Assembly: GCA_959602875.1 (NCBI GenBank)
Contig: CAUGVQ010000053.1
Coordinates: 1-13,524, forward strand
Source: an uncultured Collinsella sp.
Lineage (GTDB): Bacteria > Actinomycetota > Coriobacteriia > Coriobacteriales > Coriobacteriaceae
DNA length: 13,524 nucleotides
Direction of reading: 5' to 3'
The position numbers and the translations under genes are program-made. The notes under the pieces were generated by a model, which ran no database searches, was not told where the DNA came from, and worked only from the letters and a program-made list of their open reading frames with translations. This document shows positions 1 to 5,609 of the stretch, piece after piece (within the stretch, counting starts at the first letter, position 1; each line of letters begins with the position of its first letter).

Positions 1-48
1 GCTTGACTGGCAGTCAAGAGGTCAGGGGTTCGATCCCCCTCGTCTCCA
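1..48 (+). tRNA. tRNA-Ala(GGC), 3' part only (5' half lies before the window)
   Basis: The window opens inside the anticodon arm. A 5-bp stem (positions 2-6 with 14-18) encloses the loop CTGGCAG, giving anticodon GGC at 9-11. A T-arm with loop TTCGATC and a 5-bp stem follows (24-40). The 3' acceptor strand CGTCTCC (41-47) and discriminator A48 come next. Position 70 of the acceptor strand is U, which fits the G3:U70 identity pair of alanine tRNA, although G3 itself is outside the window. CCA is not encoded (the next bases are CCC), so it must be added after transcription. Confidence 0.88.
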
Positions 49-62
49 CCCAAGTGAACCGC

Positions 63-90
63 CGCCCTTCGAGAAATCGGAGGGCGTTTT
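63..90 (+). terminator. Intrinsic terminator after tRNA-Ala
   Basis: A 10-bp stem (63-72 with 77-86, one T-G wobble) is closed by a GAAA tetraloop and followed directly by TTTT (87-90). It ends only 7 bases before the next tRNA gene. Confidence 0.8.
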
Positions 91-97
91 ACTATTC

Positions 98-173
98 GGG
101 CTCATGGCGCAACGGTTAGCGCAGGGGACTCATAATCCCTGGGTTGCAGGTTCGAATCCTGCTGGGCCCACCA
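98..173 (+). tRNA. tRNA with CAT anticodon (Ile2/lysidine type or elongator Met)
   Basis: This is a complete 76-nt cloverleaf: acceptor GGGCTCA paired with TGGGCCC (one G-U pair), D-stem GCGC/GCGC, anticodon stem GGGGA/TCCCT around loop CTCATAA, T-stem GCAGG/CCTGC around TTCGAAT, discriminator A170 and encoded CCA 171-173. Anticodon CAT reads AUG, or AUA if the wobble C is modified to lysidine by TilS. The C4-G69 pair is one feature of tRNA-Ile2, so that reading is slightly preferred, but sequence alone does not settle Met versus Ile2. It is not initiator Met, because position 1 pairs with 72. Confidence 0.92.
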
Positions 174-181
174 ACCATCGT

Positions 182-209
182 AAGGCCAGGCTTCATGTCT
201 GGCCTTTTT
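182..209 (+). terminator. Intrinsic terminator after the CAT tRNA
   Basis: The perfect 8-bp inverted repeat AAGGCCAG (182-189) / CTGGCCTT (199-206) has a 9-nt loop and runs into five T (205-209). It lies 8 bases after the tRNA CCA end. Confidence 0.85.
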
Positions 210-229
210 CTGTTCGTATTGCCGAACAG
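210..229 (+). promoter_or_regulatory. Inverted repeat, possible operator of the downstream regulator
   Basis: CTGTTCG-N6-CGAACAG is a perfect 7-bp dyad with 20-bp overall span, 58 bp before the regulator start. A further TTCG at 231 partly repeats the half-site. A weak promoter-like pair overlaps it: TTGCCG at 219-224 and TATCCT at 240-245, with 15-bp spacing. The position suits autoregulation, but the bound protein is unknown. It does not fit the GAAC-N4-GTTC actinobacterial SOS box. Confidence 0.35.
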
Positions 230-287
230 TTCGTTCTGCTATCCTCCTTTTCAATACGGACCAGTCAGTAGCAGAGAAGGGGAGCGC

Positions 288-815
288 ATGCCCTACATCA
301 CCTCAGAGGAGGCGGCGCGCCGTTGGGGCGTGACGACGCGCCTCGTGCAACGTTACTGCAAGCAGGGACGCATCGCGGGTGCCGAGAAACTCGGCGGCTC
401 ATGGCGCATCCCTGAGGGCGCGGTTAAGCCCGATGACCCGCGCAGGGGAGATCACGCTTCCGCACCGCAGACACCTAGTCCTCGTCCAACGTTCTCCTTC
501 CAGTGCCTCATGCCGCTTATGAGCACAGCGTACACACCTGGCACGGCAGCGATGTTCGTAGAATCCCTCACTAAGGGAGCACGCGCCACCGTAGCACAGG
601 CCGAGCTCGCCTACTTCTCCGGCAATGCGGAGCGTGCGCGCGACCTCGCCGCCCCGAACCTTAAGAGCGACGACGCAGAGGCGCGCCTCTCCGCCTGCCT
701 CATCTGCGCGTTTTCGAACTTGAGCCTCGGCCGCATCAACGACGCCCGCTTCGCGCTCGACAGCGCCCTCGGCAACTTGAATTTCGAGATGGGGGGGGTA
801 CGCCTCCCGAGGTAG
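288..815 (+). CDS. N-terminal open frame of the broken regulator (175 aa)
   Basis: Residues 3-50 form a helix-turn-helix of the excisionase/MerR-like kind: YITSEEAARRWGVTTRLVQR, then a wing with GGSWRIP. A proline- and serine-rich linker follows (about 60-70). Residues about 100-165 are alanine- and leucine-rich helices of TPR-like spacing (AELAYFSGNAERARDLA, then LGRINDARFALDSALG). After MGG at the G tract the frame reads VRLPR and stops at 813-815. As written, this product has a DNA-binding domain but no LuxR domain, so if made it could still bind DNA or act as a dominant-negative form. Confidence 0.6.
   Translation: MPYITSEEAARRWGVTTRLVQRYCKQGRIAGAEKLGGSWRIPEGAVKPDDPRRGDHASAPQTPSPRPTFSFQCLMPLMSTAYTPGTAAMFVESLTKGARATVAQAELAYFSGNAERARDLAAPNLKSDDAEARLSACLICAFSNLSLGRINDARFALDSALGNLNFEMGGVRLPR
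791..798 (+). repeat. G8 homopolymer at the frameshift point
   Basis: Eight consecutive G lie inside the regulator's coding region. Six or nine G join the two halves, while seven or eight do not. Runs of this length are prone to slipped-strand mispairing in cells, and also to sequencing and assembly error. Confidence 0.9.
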
Positions 816-820
816 CAGCC

Positions 821-1495
821 ATGGCGACTTTCATCGGGAACGCCGCGAGCGCGCTGCTGCACCTGCCTGCACCGAAAACCTCGAAGCATTCGCCCGACCC
901 GCTTCCCCTCCTGCCGCCTGGCCTTAAGCTCTTCGCCTGCTACGTCAAGGCGCACCGCCTCTACCTCGAGGGTGCCTACGAGCAGAGCTACGGCATCGTG
1001 CTGGGAGCTTTCGCCATGGCGGACGCCCTCTACCCCATACCGGCCATCTACCTGCATCTCGCGGCCGTCATGAGCCTCATGGCGCTCCGCCGCACCGGCG
1101 AGGCGCGCCAACACGTCCTCGCCGCCTGGGACATCGCGCGCCCGGACGGCTTCATTCAGCCATTCGGCGAGCACCACGGCCTTCTGGCCGGCATGCTCGA
1201 GGCCGCGATCAAACCCGCGTGGCCGGACGACTTCAAGCGCATGATCGATATCACGTACCGCTTCTCTGCCGGTTGGCGGCGCGTCCACAATCCCTCGACG
1301 GCCGATGACGTGGCGGACAACCTCACCACCACCGAGTTCGCGGTCTGCATGCTCGCCTCGCGTGACTGGTCCAACGCCGAGATCGCCGAGCACATGGGCT
1401 TCTCCGTGAACCGCGTGAAGGAGTGCCTGTCTCACGCGTTTCGCAAGCTCGGCATAGCGAGCCGCAAAGACCTCGCGCGGTTCATGCTCGCGTAA
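821..1495 (+). CDS. C-terminal open frame of the broken regulator, LuxR-type HTH (224 aa from ATG 821)
   Basis: The frame continues the helical middle region (LYLEGAYEQSYGIVLGAF) and ends in a LuxR/GerE DNA-binding domain at residues about 168-224: LTTTEFAVCMLASRDWSNAE, IAEHMGFSVNRVKECLSHAF and RKLGIASRKDL. These match the family pattern LTxxE, SNxEIA, TVKxHL and KLG. ATG 821 is only the first available start. It has a weak GAGG 8 bases upstream and lies 6 bases after the stop of the first frame, so restart by a terminating ribosome is possible. Independent translation is doubtful because the frame is better read as the second half of the upstream gene. Confidence 0.6.
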   Translation: MATFIGNAASALLHLPAPKTSKHSPDPLPLLPPGLKLFACYVKAHRLYLEGAYEQSYGIVLGAFAMADALYPIPAIYLHLAAVMSLMALRRTGEARQHVLAAWDIARPDGFIQPFGEHHGLLAGMLEAAIKPAWPDDFKRMIDITYRFSAGWRRVHNPSTADDVADNLTTTEFAVCMLASRDWSNAEIAEHMGFSVNRVKECLSHAFRKLGIASRKDLARFMLA

Positions 1496-1664
1496 GCAGG
1501 GTCGCACGCGCTTAAACAAGTTGCGCGAACCGATTACTGCTCTCAGCGCCTTCGCTCTCCCCATATTGCCCAACCTGCCGGGTAGGGGGAGAGGGTGCCT
1601 CCTCCTCAACAATGGGTTCAAGACCCGTTATGTCGACGTCGTATGCGCTAGGTGGAGGATGAAG
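1496..1664 (+). promoter_or_regulatory. Structured 169-bp leader between regulator and surface gene
   Basis: No gene is supported here. Two hairpins stand out. In the first, CTCTCCCC (1555-1562) pairs perfectly with GGGGAGAG (1586-1593) across a 23-nt loop. In the second, AATGGGT (1611-1617) pairs with ACCCGTT (1623-1629) over a 5-nt loop, with one T-G pair. Neither has a T-run, so they are not ordinary terminators. The second hairpin, re-registered, resembles a tRNA T-arm with loop TTCAAGA, but no other tRNA part can be built around it. A strong ribosome site, GGTGGAGG (1651-1658), closes the leader. The two hairpins could form a regulatory leader or mark the 3' end of the regulator transcript. 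Confidence 0.4.
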
Positions 1665-3278
1665 ATGCTGAAAAGAACGATTGCGACCGTGTTTGTTACA
1701 GCGCTGTTATGTTTGTTCGCGCTCCCCGTCACGGCGCTGGCGGCTGCGCCGTACGGACAGGTGATCTATGTAGGCAACGAAAATGTGACAAGCGGCGGTT
1801 ACTGGACAACGGACAGTGATGGAAATGTCACCGCATACACAAGCGGAGACACACCGACGGACAACTATATCCATTATGACGTAGCGAATAATACCCTGAC
1901 CTTGCACAACGCCACAATTAAAAAGAGCGTGTCTATGGATACCAGCACTCTTATCGCTGGCGCTGCCATTGGCGTGCACAATCAGAGAGGCGCTGCGGAG
2001 TTGATCATCACATTGGAGGGCACCAATACAATCGCAGAGGTCGGCAAAGGGATTTTTGTATTGGCCAACTCCGCTTCTACCGGCAGCTCCAACCTGACCA
2101 TCCAGGGCGACGGCAGTCTGAATGCCAGCGCCAGTCAGACCGGCATCTGGGTTCAGAGCAACAGCAACAATGCTGCCCTGTGTGTCGAGAATGCCGAGGT
2201 CACTGCATCATCTGATGTCCCTTTCAAAAATGGTGTTTTAGTGCAGGCCAAAGATGGCTCGGATGTATCGCTGACTGTGAACGGCGGCAGTCTGACCGCC
2301 AGTGTTAATGCTAATATCTGGTTTCTGTTTGGCTCCGGTGCTTCCGGCTCCGGCACACCCACAGTGACCGTCAGCAACAATGCCATTGTGCGGGCCAACG
2401 GCGGGATTGCGAATAATTCTTCTACTTCGATTCAGTACGGAACAGGTAGTAATAGTACCGGCGGCATCGTCTGGAACGGCAGTAACGGCACCGTGTACGG
2501 TTCCGTTACCTTGCAGGAGGACATCACCATCAGCGAGGGCGAAAGCCTGACAATCCCGGACGGGTCGCGCCTGACCATCCCGGGCGACAAGACGCTGACC
2601 GTAAACGGCGGGGCCTTGACGGGCGACGTGACGGGTACGGTTATCTACAAAGTCACCGGCGTGTCGTTGAACAGGGACAGCTTGTCCCTTGAACCGGGAG
2701 GCAGTGAAGCCCTCACCGCTACCGTCACGCCGGATAACGCCACTAACAAGAATGTGACGTGGAGCAGCAGCGCGGAAGGCGTCGCCACGGTGGACGCAAG
2801 CGGCAACGTCACCGCGGTTGCCGAGGGAACGGCAATCATCACCGCCACCACGGAGGACGGCGCCAAGACCGCGACCTGCACGGTGACGGTCGAACACGCC
2901 CACGATCCCGCCGCTGCGTGGTCGAGCGATGCAAGCGGCCATTGGCATGCGTGCGCGGGCTGCAGCGAGAAGCTGAACATCGCCGCACATTCCGGCAAGG
3001 TTGTAGGCAAGCGGGACGCCACCTGTACCGAAGCAGGTTTCACGGGAGACACGGTCTGTTCTATCTGCGGGTACGTGGTTGCGAAGGGCGTTGCGATACC
3101 CGCTACCGGCCATAGCTACCAAGACGGCGCCTGCACGGCCTGCGGTGCGCAAGAGCCTGCCAAGGATGGGGATTCCATCCCCGCCACGGGAGACCTGGCA
3201 CCCGTTGCCTGCGCGCTTGCCGGGATCTTTGGCATGGCGCTCGTCGCCGCCGGTCTCCGCAACAGGACGTCTTGGTAG
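1665..3278 (+). CDS. Secreted, sortase-type wall-anchored surface protein with Ig-like (BIG2) domain
   Basis: The start at 1665 is chosen because GGAGG at 1654-1658 lies 6 bases away; ATG 1659 abuts it. The protein has 537 aa. Residues 1-26 are a signal peptide (MLKRT, hydrophobic core, VTALA before AAPYG). Residues about 30-325 are rich in N, T, S and G with repeated short strands (TLTLHNATI, LTIQGDGSL, LTVNGGSL), as in parallel beta-helix adhesins. Residues about 330-410 are a bacterial Ig-like BIG2 domain (VSLNRDSLSLEPGG, ATVTPDNATNKNVTWSS). Residues about 415-500 hold His/Cys units (HWHACAGC, CSICG, GHSYQDGACTACG) common in surface proteins of gut Gram-positives. IPATGD at about 505 precedes a hydrophobic segment and RNR at the C-terminus, a sortase-type sorting signal. 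The likely role is adhesion or glycan binding at the cell surface; the ligand is unknown. Confidence 0.85.
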   Translation: MLKRTIATVFVTALLCLFALPVTALAAAPYGQVIYVGNENVTSGGYWTTDSDGNVTAYTSGDTPTDNYIHYDVANNTLTLHNATIKKSVSMDTSTLIAGAAIGVHNQRGAAELIITLEGTNTIAEVGKGIFVLANSASTGSSNLTIQGDGSLNASASQTGIWVQSNSNNAALCVENAEVTASSDVPFKNGVLVQAKDGSDVSLTVNGGSLTASVNANIWFLFGSGASGSGTPTVTVSNNAIVRANGGIANNSSTSIQYGTGSNSTGGIVWNGSNGTVYGSVTLQEDITISEGESLTIPDGSRLTIPGDKTLTVNGGALTGDVTGTVIYKVTGVSLNRDSLSLEPGGSEALTATVTPDNATNKNVTWSSSAEGVATVDASGNVTAVAEGTAIITATTEDGAKTATCTVTVEHAHDPAAAWSSDASGHWHACAGCSEKLNIAAHSGKVVGKRDATCTEAGFTGDTVCSICGYVVAKGVAIPATGHSYQDGACTACGAQEPAKDGDSIPATGDLAPVACALAGIFGMALVAAGLRNRTSW

Positions 3279-3338
3279 CGTTTTCATGCAGATGCGCGCT
3301 AAACGAACACAACGGAATCCTGGATTCAAAATTGAGGC

Positions 3339-3367
3339 TTGGCAGCGGGGGAGCGGCGTGGTACTAT
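3339..3367 (+). promoter_or_regulatory. Sigma-70-type promoter of tRNA-Val
   Basis: TTGGCA (3339-3344) and TACTAT (3362-3367) are separated by exactly 17 bp. The predicted transcript start, at about 3374, lies 15 bp before the mature tRNA 5' end. The rest of 3279-3338 shows no gene and no convincing terminator for the surface gene. Confidence 0.7.
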
Positions 3368-3388
3368 AACTTTCGCTGAAAAGCACAT

Positions 3389-3463
3389 GGGCGTTTGGCT
3401 CAGGGGTAGAGCACTTCCTTCACACGGAAGGGGTCACAAGTTCAAATCTTGTAACGCCCACCA
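3389..3463 (+). tRNA. tRNA-Val(CAC)
   Basis: This is a complete 75-nt cloverleaf: acceptor GGGCGTT/AACGCCC, D-stem GCTC/GAGC, anticodon stem CTTCC/GGAAG around loop TTCACAC with anticodon CAC, T-stem ACAAG/CTTGT around TTCAAAT, discriminator A3460 and encoded CCA 3461-3463. All stems are fully paired. Confidence 0.95.
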
Positions 3464-3474
3464 GAACATGAACG

Positions 3475-3503
3475 GGGCCGGGGAGCAATCGCCGGCCCTT
3501 TTT
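3475..3503 (+). terminator. Intrinsic terminator after tRNA-Val
   Basis: The perfect 7-bp stem GGGCCGG (3475-3481) / CCGGCCC (3492-3498) has a 10-nt loop and is followed by TTTTT (3499-3503). It makes tRNA-Val a single-gene transcription unit. Confidence 0.88.
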
Positions 3504-3525
3504 CGTACCACGGCTGCTCGAAAAA

Positions 3526-3558
3526 TGATAATTTTCCAGCCTGGTACTGAAATTATCA
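3526..3558 (+). promoter_or_regulatory. AT-rich inverted repeat before the ABC-F gene
   Basis: TGATAATTT (3526-3534) and AAATTATCA (3550-3558) are a perfect 9-bp inverted repeat with a 15-nt spacer, ending 5 bp before the ribosome site of the ABC-F gene. It is strikingly AT-rich for this region. It could be an operator or a 5' leader hairpin. No T-run follows, and no good -35/-10 pair could be fixed around it. Confidence 0.45.
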
Positions 3559-3575
3559 CTTTGAGGGGTGCGGTG

Positions 3576-5609
3576 ATGATCCTCAACGTAGACAAGATCG
3601 AGAAGAGCTTTGGTGCGCGCACGCTCTTTTCCGGTGCGTCCTTCCAGGTGAATCCTGGCGACCGCTTTGCGCTCGTGGGGCCGAATGGCGCCGGCAAGAC
3701 CACGCTTCTAAAGATCATCATGGGGCTCGATACCGCCGACGGCGGCTCCATTACGTTTGCGAAAGACGTGAACGTGGGCTACCTCGAGCAGGAAACGAAG
3801 CTCGCGAGCGACGTTCCCGTGATCGATGAGGTTATGGCTGCCGCGCACGAGATCCGCGAGCTTGGTGAGCGCGCAGAAGCTCTGCAACTCAAGATCGCCG
3901 AGGCAGGGGAGACGGGTGAGGTACCCCAGACGCTTCTCGATGAATATGGTCGCGTGCAGGATCGCTTCGAGGGGCTTGGCGGTTACGAGCTGGAAAGCAA
4001 CGCGCGCCAGATCCTCGCCGGCCTGGGCTTTCCAGTCGAGGAATTCAATAAGCCCTGCGCTGAGTTCTCAGGTGGTTGGCAGATGCGCATCGCGCTCGCG
4101 AAGCTCTTCTTGCGCCACCCCGATCTGCTCTTACTCGACGAGCCCACGAACCACCTCGACCTCGAAAGCGTCCAGTGGCTCCGCTCCTTCATCGCAAACT
4201 ACGAGGGAGCCGTTCTCATCGTCTCGCACGACCGCGCCTTCATGGATGCCTGCGTGGATCATGTGGCTGCGCTCGAGAACCGCCGTATCACGGTCTACAC
4301 CGGCAACTACAGCTCCTATCTCAAGCAGCGCGAGGACAACCTCGAGCAGATGCGCGCCAAGCGTGCCGCCCAGGAGCGCGAAATCGCGCACATGCAGGTC
4401 TTCGTCGACAAGTTCCGCTACAAGCCCACCAAAGCTGCGCAGGCGCAGGAGCGCATGAAGCGCATCGAGCAGATCAAGAGCGAGCTCGTGATCCTACCCG
4501 AGGGCCACAAGCATGTTGACTTCAAGTTCCCCGACCCGCCGCGCTCGGGTGATATGGTCGTGAAGCTCGAAGGCGTGTCGAAGTCCTATGCGGACAAACA
4601 TGTCTACAGCGGCATCGACCTTACGCTCTATCGGGGCGACCATGTGGCGCTCGTGGGCCCCAACGGCGCGGGCAAGTCTACGCTCCTGAAGATGCTCGCA
4701 GGAATCGAGGCCCCGAGTTCGGGCACGCGCGACCTCGGCGTAAATGTGGGCGTGGCCTACTATGCCCAGCACCAGCTAGAAGGTCTCAAGGAGGCGAATA
4801 CCGTCCTGCAGGAGATCGATTCCGTGGCTCCTACCTGGACGGTGCCCCAGCAACGGAGCCTTCTAGGCGCCTTCCTCTTCTCGGGTGACGATGTCGACAA
4901 GCGCGTTGGCGTGCTATCCGGCGGTGAGCGCGCTCGTCTAGCGCTCGCCAAGATGCTCGTGGCTCCCGAAGCGCTGCTCTGCCTCGACGAGCCCACGAAC
5001 CATCTTGATATCGACTCGGTCGACATGCTCGAGAACGCGCTCAGGAACTTCCCCGGCACGCTCGTGCTCATCTCCCACGACGAACACCTCGTGCGCGCCG
5101 TGGCGAACCGGGTGATCGATATCCGCGACGGCAAGATGACCGTCATCGACGGCGACTACGACTATTACCTCTTCAAGCGCGAGGATCTGGCGCAGCGGGC
5201 CGCGGCCGAAACCGCCTCCGCAACGGAGACGCCCGCCGCAGCACCGGTGAGGAGCGTTCCACGCACGCACCGCAAAGAGGACACTCCTGCCAGCGCGCCT
5301 GCGCGCGAGGCGCATAAAACCAAGGAGCAGAAGCGCGCCGAGGCCCAGGCCCGCGCCGAGCTCAACCGTCGCCTCAAGTCGCGCCGCACGCGCTTGGCAA
5401 CCCTTGAGAAGAATCTGGAGCGCGACCGCGCGCGCTACGACGAGCTCATGGCCCTCATGGCCTCTGAGGAGCTCTACGCCGAACAGGAGCGCTTCAACGC
5501 GGCTCTCGCCGAGTACAACGACCTAAAGAAGACGATTGCCGATGCCGAGGACGAATGGCTCGAGCTGTCGACTGAAATCGAGGAGGAGATCGCCCGTGGA
5601 TGCGCGTAA
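3576..5609 (+). CDS. ABC-F family ATPase (YheS/YdiF-like), ribosome-associated
   Basis: The protein has 677 aa, two ABC ATPase domains in tandem and no membrane segment, which defines the ABC-F class. These proteins act at the ribosomal E site on stalled or resistant translation complexes rather than as transporters. Domain 1 has Walker A GPNGAGKT (35-42), signature FSGGWQ (about 164) and Walker B with LLLLDEPTNHLD (about 185). A charged linker (about 240-310) corresponds to the P-site tRNA interaction motif. Domain 2 has GPNGAGKS (about 361), LSGGERARLALAKML (about 447) and LLCLDEPTNHLD (about 469). Residues about 565-677 form a basic linker and a coiled coil, as in the ABC-F C-terminal domain. 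ATG 3576 lies 7 bases after GAGGGG; GTG 3573 is the only close alternative. The FSGGW signature and linker look most like the YheS/YdiF branch, so a drug-resistance role is not implied. Confidence 0.93.
   Translation: MILNVDKIEKSFGARTLFSGASFQVNPGDRFALVGPNGAGKTTLLKIIMGLDTADGGSITFAKDVNVGYLEQETKLASDVPVIDEVMAAAHEIRELGERAEALQLKIAEAGETGEVPQTLLDEYGRVQDRFEGLGGYELESNARQILAGLGFPVEEFNKPCAEFSGGWQMRIALAKLFLRHPDLLLLDEPTNHLDLESVQWLRSFIANYEGAVLIVSHDRAFMDACVDHVAALENRRITVYTGNYSSYLKQREDNLEQMRAKRAAQEREIAHMQVFVDKFRYKPTKAAQAQERMKRIEQIKSELVILPEGHKHVDFKFPDPPRSGDMVVKLEGVSKSYADKHVYSGIDLTLYRGDHVALVGPNGAGKSTLLKMLAGIEAPSSGTRDLGVNVGVAYYAQHQLEGLKEANTVLQEIDSVAPTWTVPQQRSLLGAFLFSGDDVDKRVGVLSGGERARLALAKMLVAPEALLCLDEPTNHLDIDSVDMLENALRNFPGTLVLISHDEHLVRAVANRVIDIRDGKMTVIDGDYDYYLFKREDLAQRAAAETASATETPAAAPVRSVPRTHRKEDTPASAPAREAHKTKEQKRAEAQARAELNRRLKSRRTRLATLEKNLERDRARYDELMALMASEELYAEQERFNAALAEYNDLKKTIADAEDEWLELSTEIEEEIARGCA

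Larger units (their letters stand above)
288..1495 (+). pseudogene. LuxR-type transcriptional regulator with N-terminal HTH, frameshifted at a G8 tract
   Basis: Two adjacent open frames together encode what looks like one regulator of about 400 residues. The first frame (288-815) holds an N-terminal DNA-binding domain and the start of a helical, TPR-like middle region. The second frame, picked up at about 797, holds the rest of the middle region and a C-terminal LuxR/GerE helix-turn-helix. The break is at eight consecutive G (791-798). With six or nine G the reading would run straight through as GG(G)TPPEVAAMATFIG into the second frame with no stop. Coding quality is good on both sides, so the lesion is recent, reversible, or an error in the read. 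The start at 288 follows GAGAAGGGGAG and excludes an upstream extension that would run through the tRNA. The target may be the surface-protein gene downstream; this is inference from position only. Confidence 0.75.

Noticed and set aside
223..236. Actinobacterial LexA (SOS) box at the CGAAC...GTTC sequence
   Set aside because: The half-sites GAAC and GTTC are five bases apart rather than four, and the stronger symmetry is the neighbouring CTGTTCG/CGAACAG dyad.
144..287. Upstream extension of the regulator frame beginning within the CAT tRNA
   Set aside because: It would translate through the tRNA 3' half and a terminator. The start at 288 has a good ribosome site and begins exactly at the HTH domain.
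611..1621. Long antisense open frame of 336 codons over the regulator
   Set aside because: Its sequence is arginine-rich and low in domain signal, typical of the reverse strand of GC-rich genes, and the plus strand carries recognised domains.
1611..1638. Possible tRNA remnant or attachment site (T-arm-like hairpin with loop TTCAAGA)
   Set aside because: No matching acceptor, D-arm or anticodon arm could be paired around it, and CCA is absent. It is kept only as a hairpin.
1521..1664. Long N-terminal extension of the surface protein
   Set aside because: The extra residues precede a clear signal peptide and run through the leader hairpins. The ribosome site fits 1665.
3093..3107. First IPATG string as the sorting signal
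   Set aside because: It is followed by the hydrophilic His/Cys unit GHSYQDGACTACG, not by a membrane segment. The second copy, IPATGD, has the required hydrophobic and basic tail.
2238..3386. 382-codon minus-strand open frame over the surface gene
   Set aside because: It has no domain or start signal of its own and is opposite a protein with signal peptide, BIG2 domain and sorting signal.
98..3463. Phage-type integration between the two tRNA genes
   Set aside because: No integrase, excisionase gene or repeated tRNA 3' end beyond the normal similarity of tRNA T-arms and CCA ends was found.
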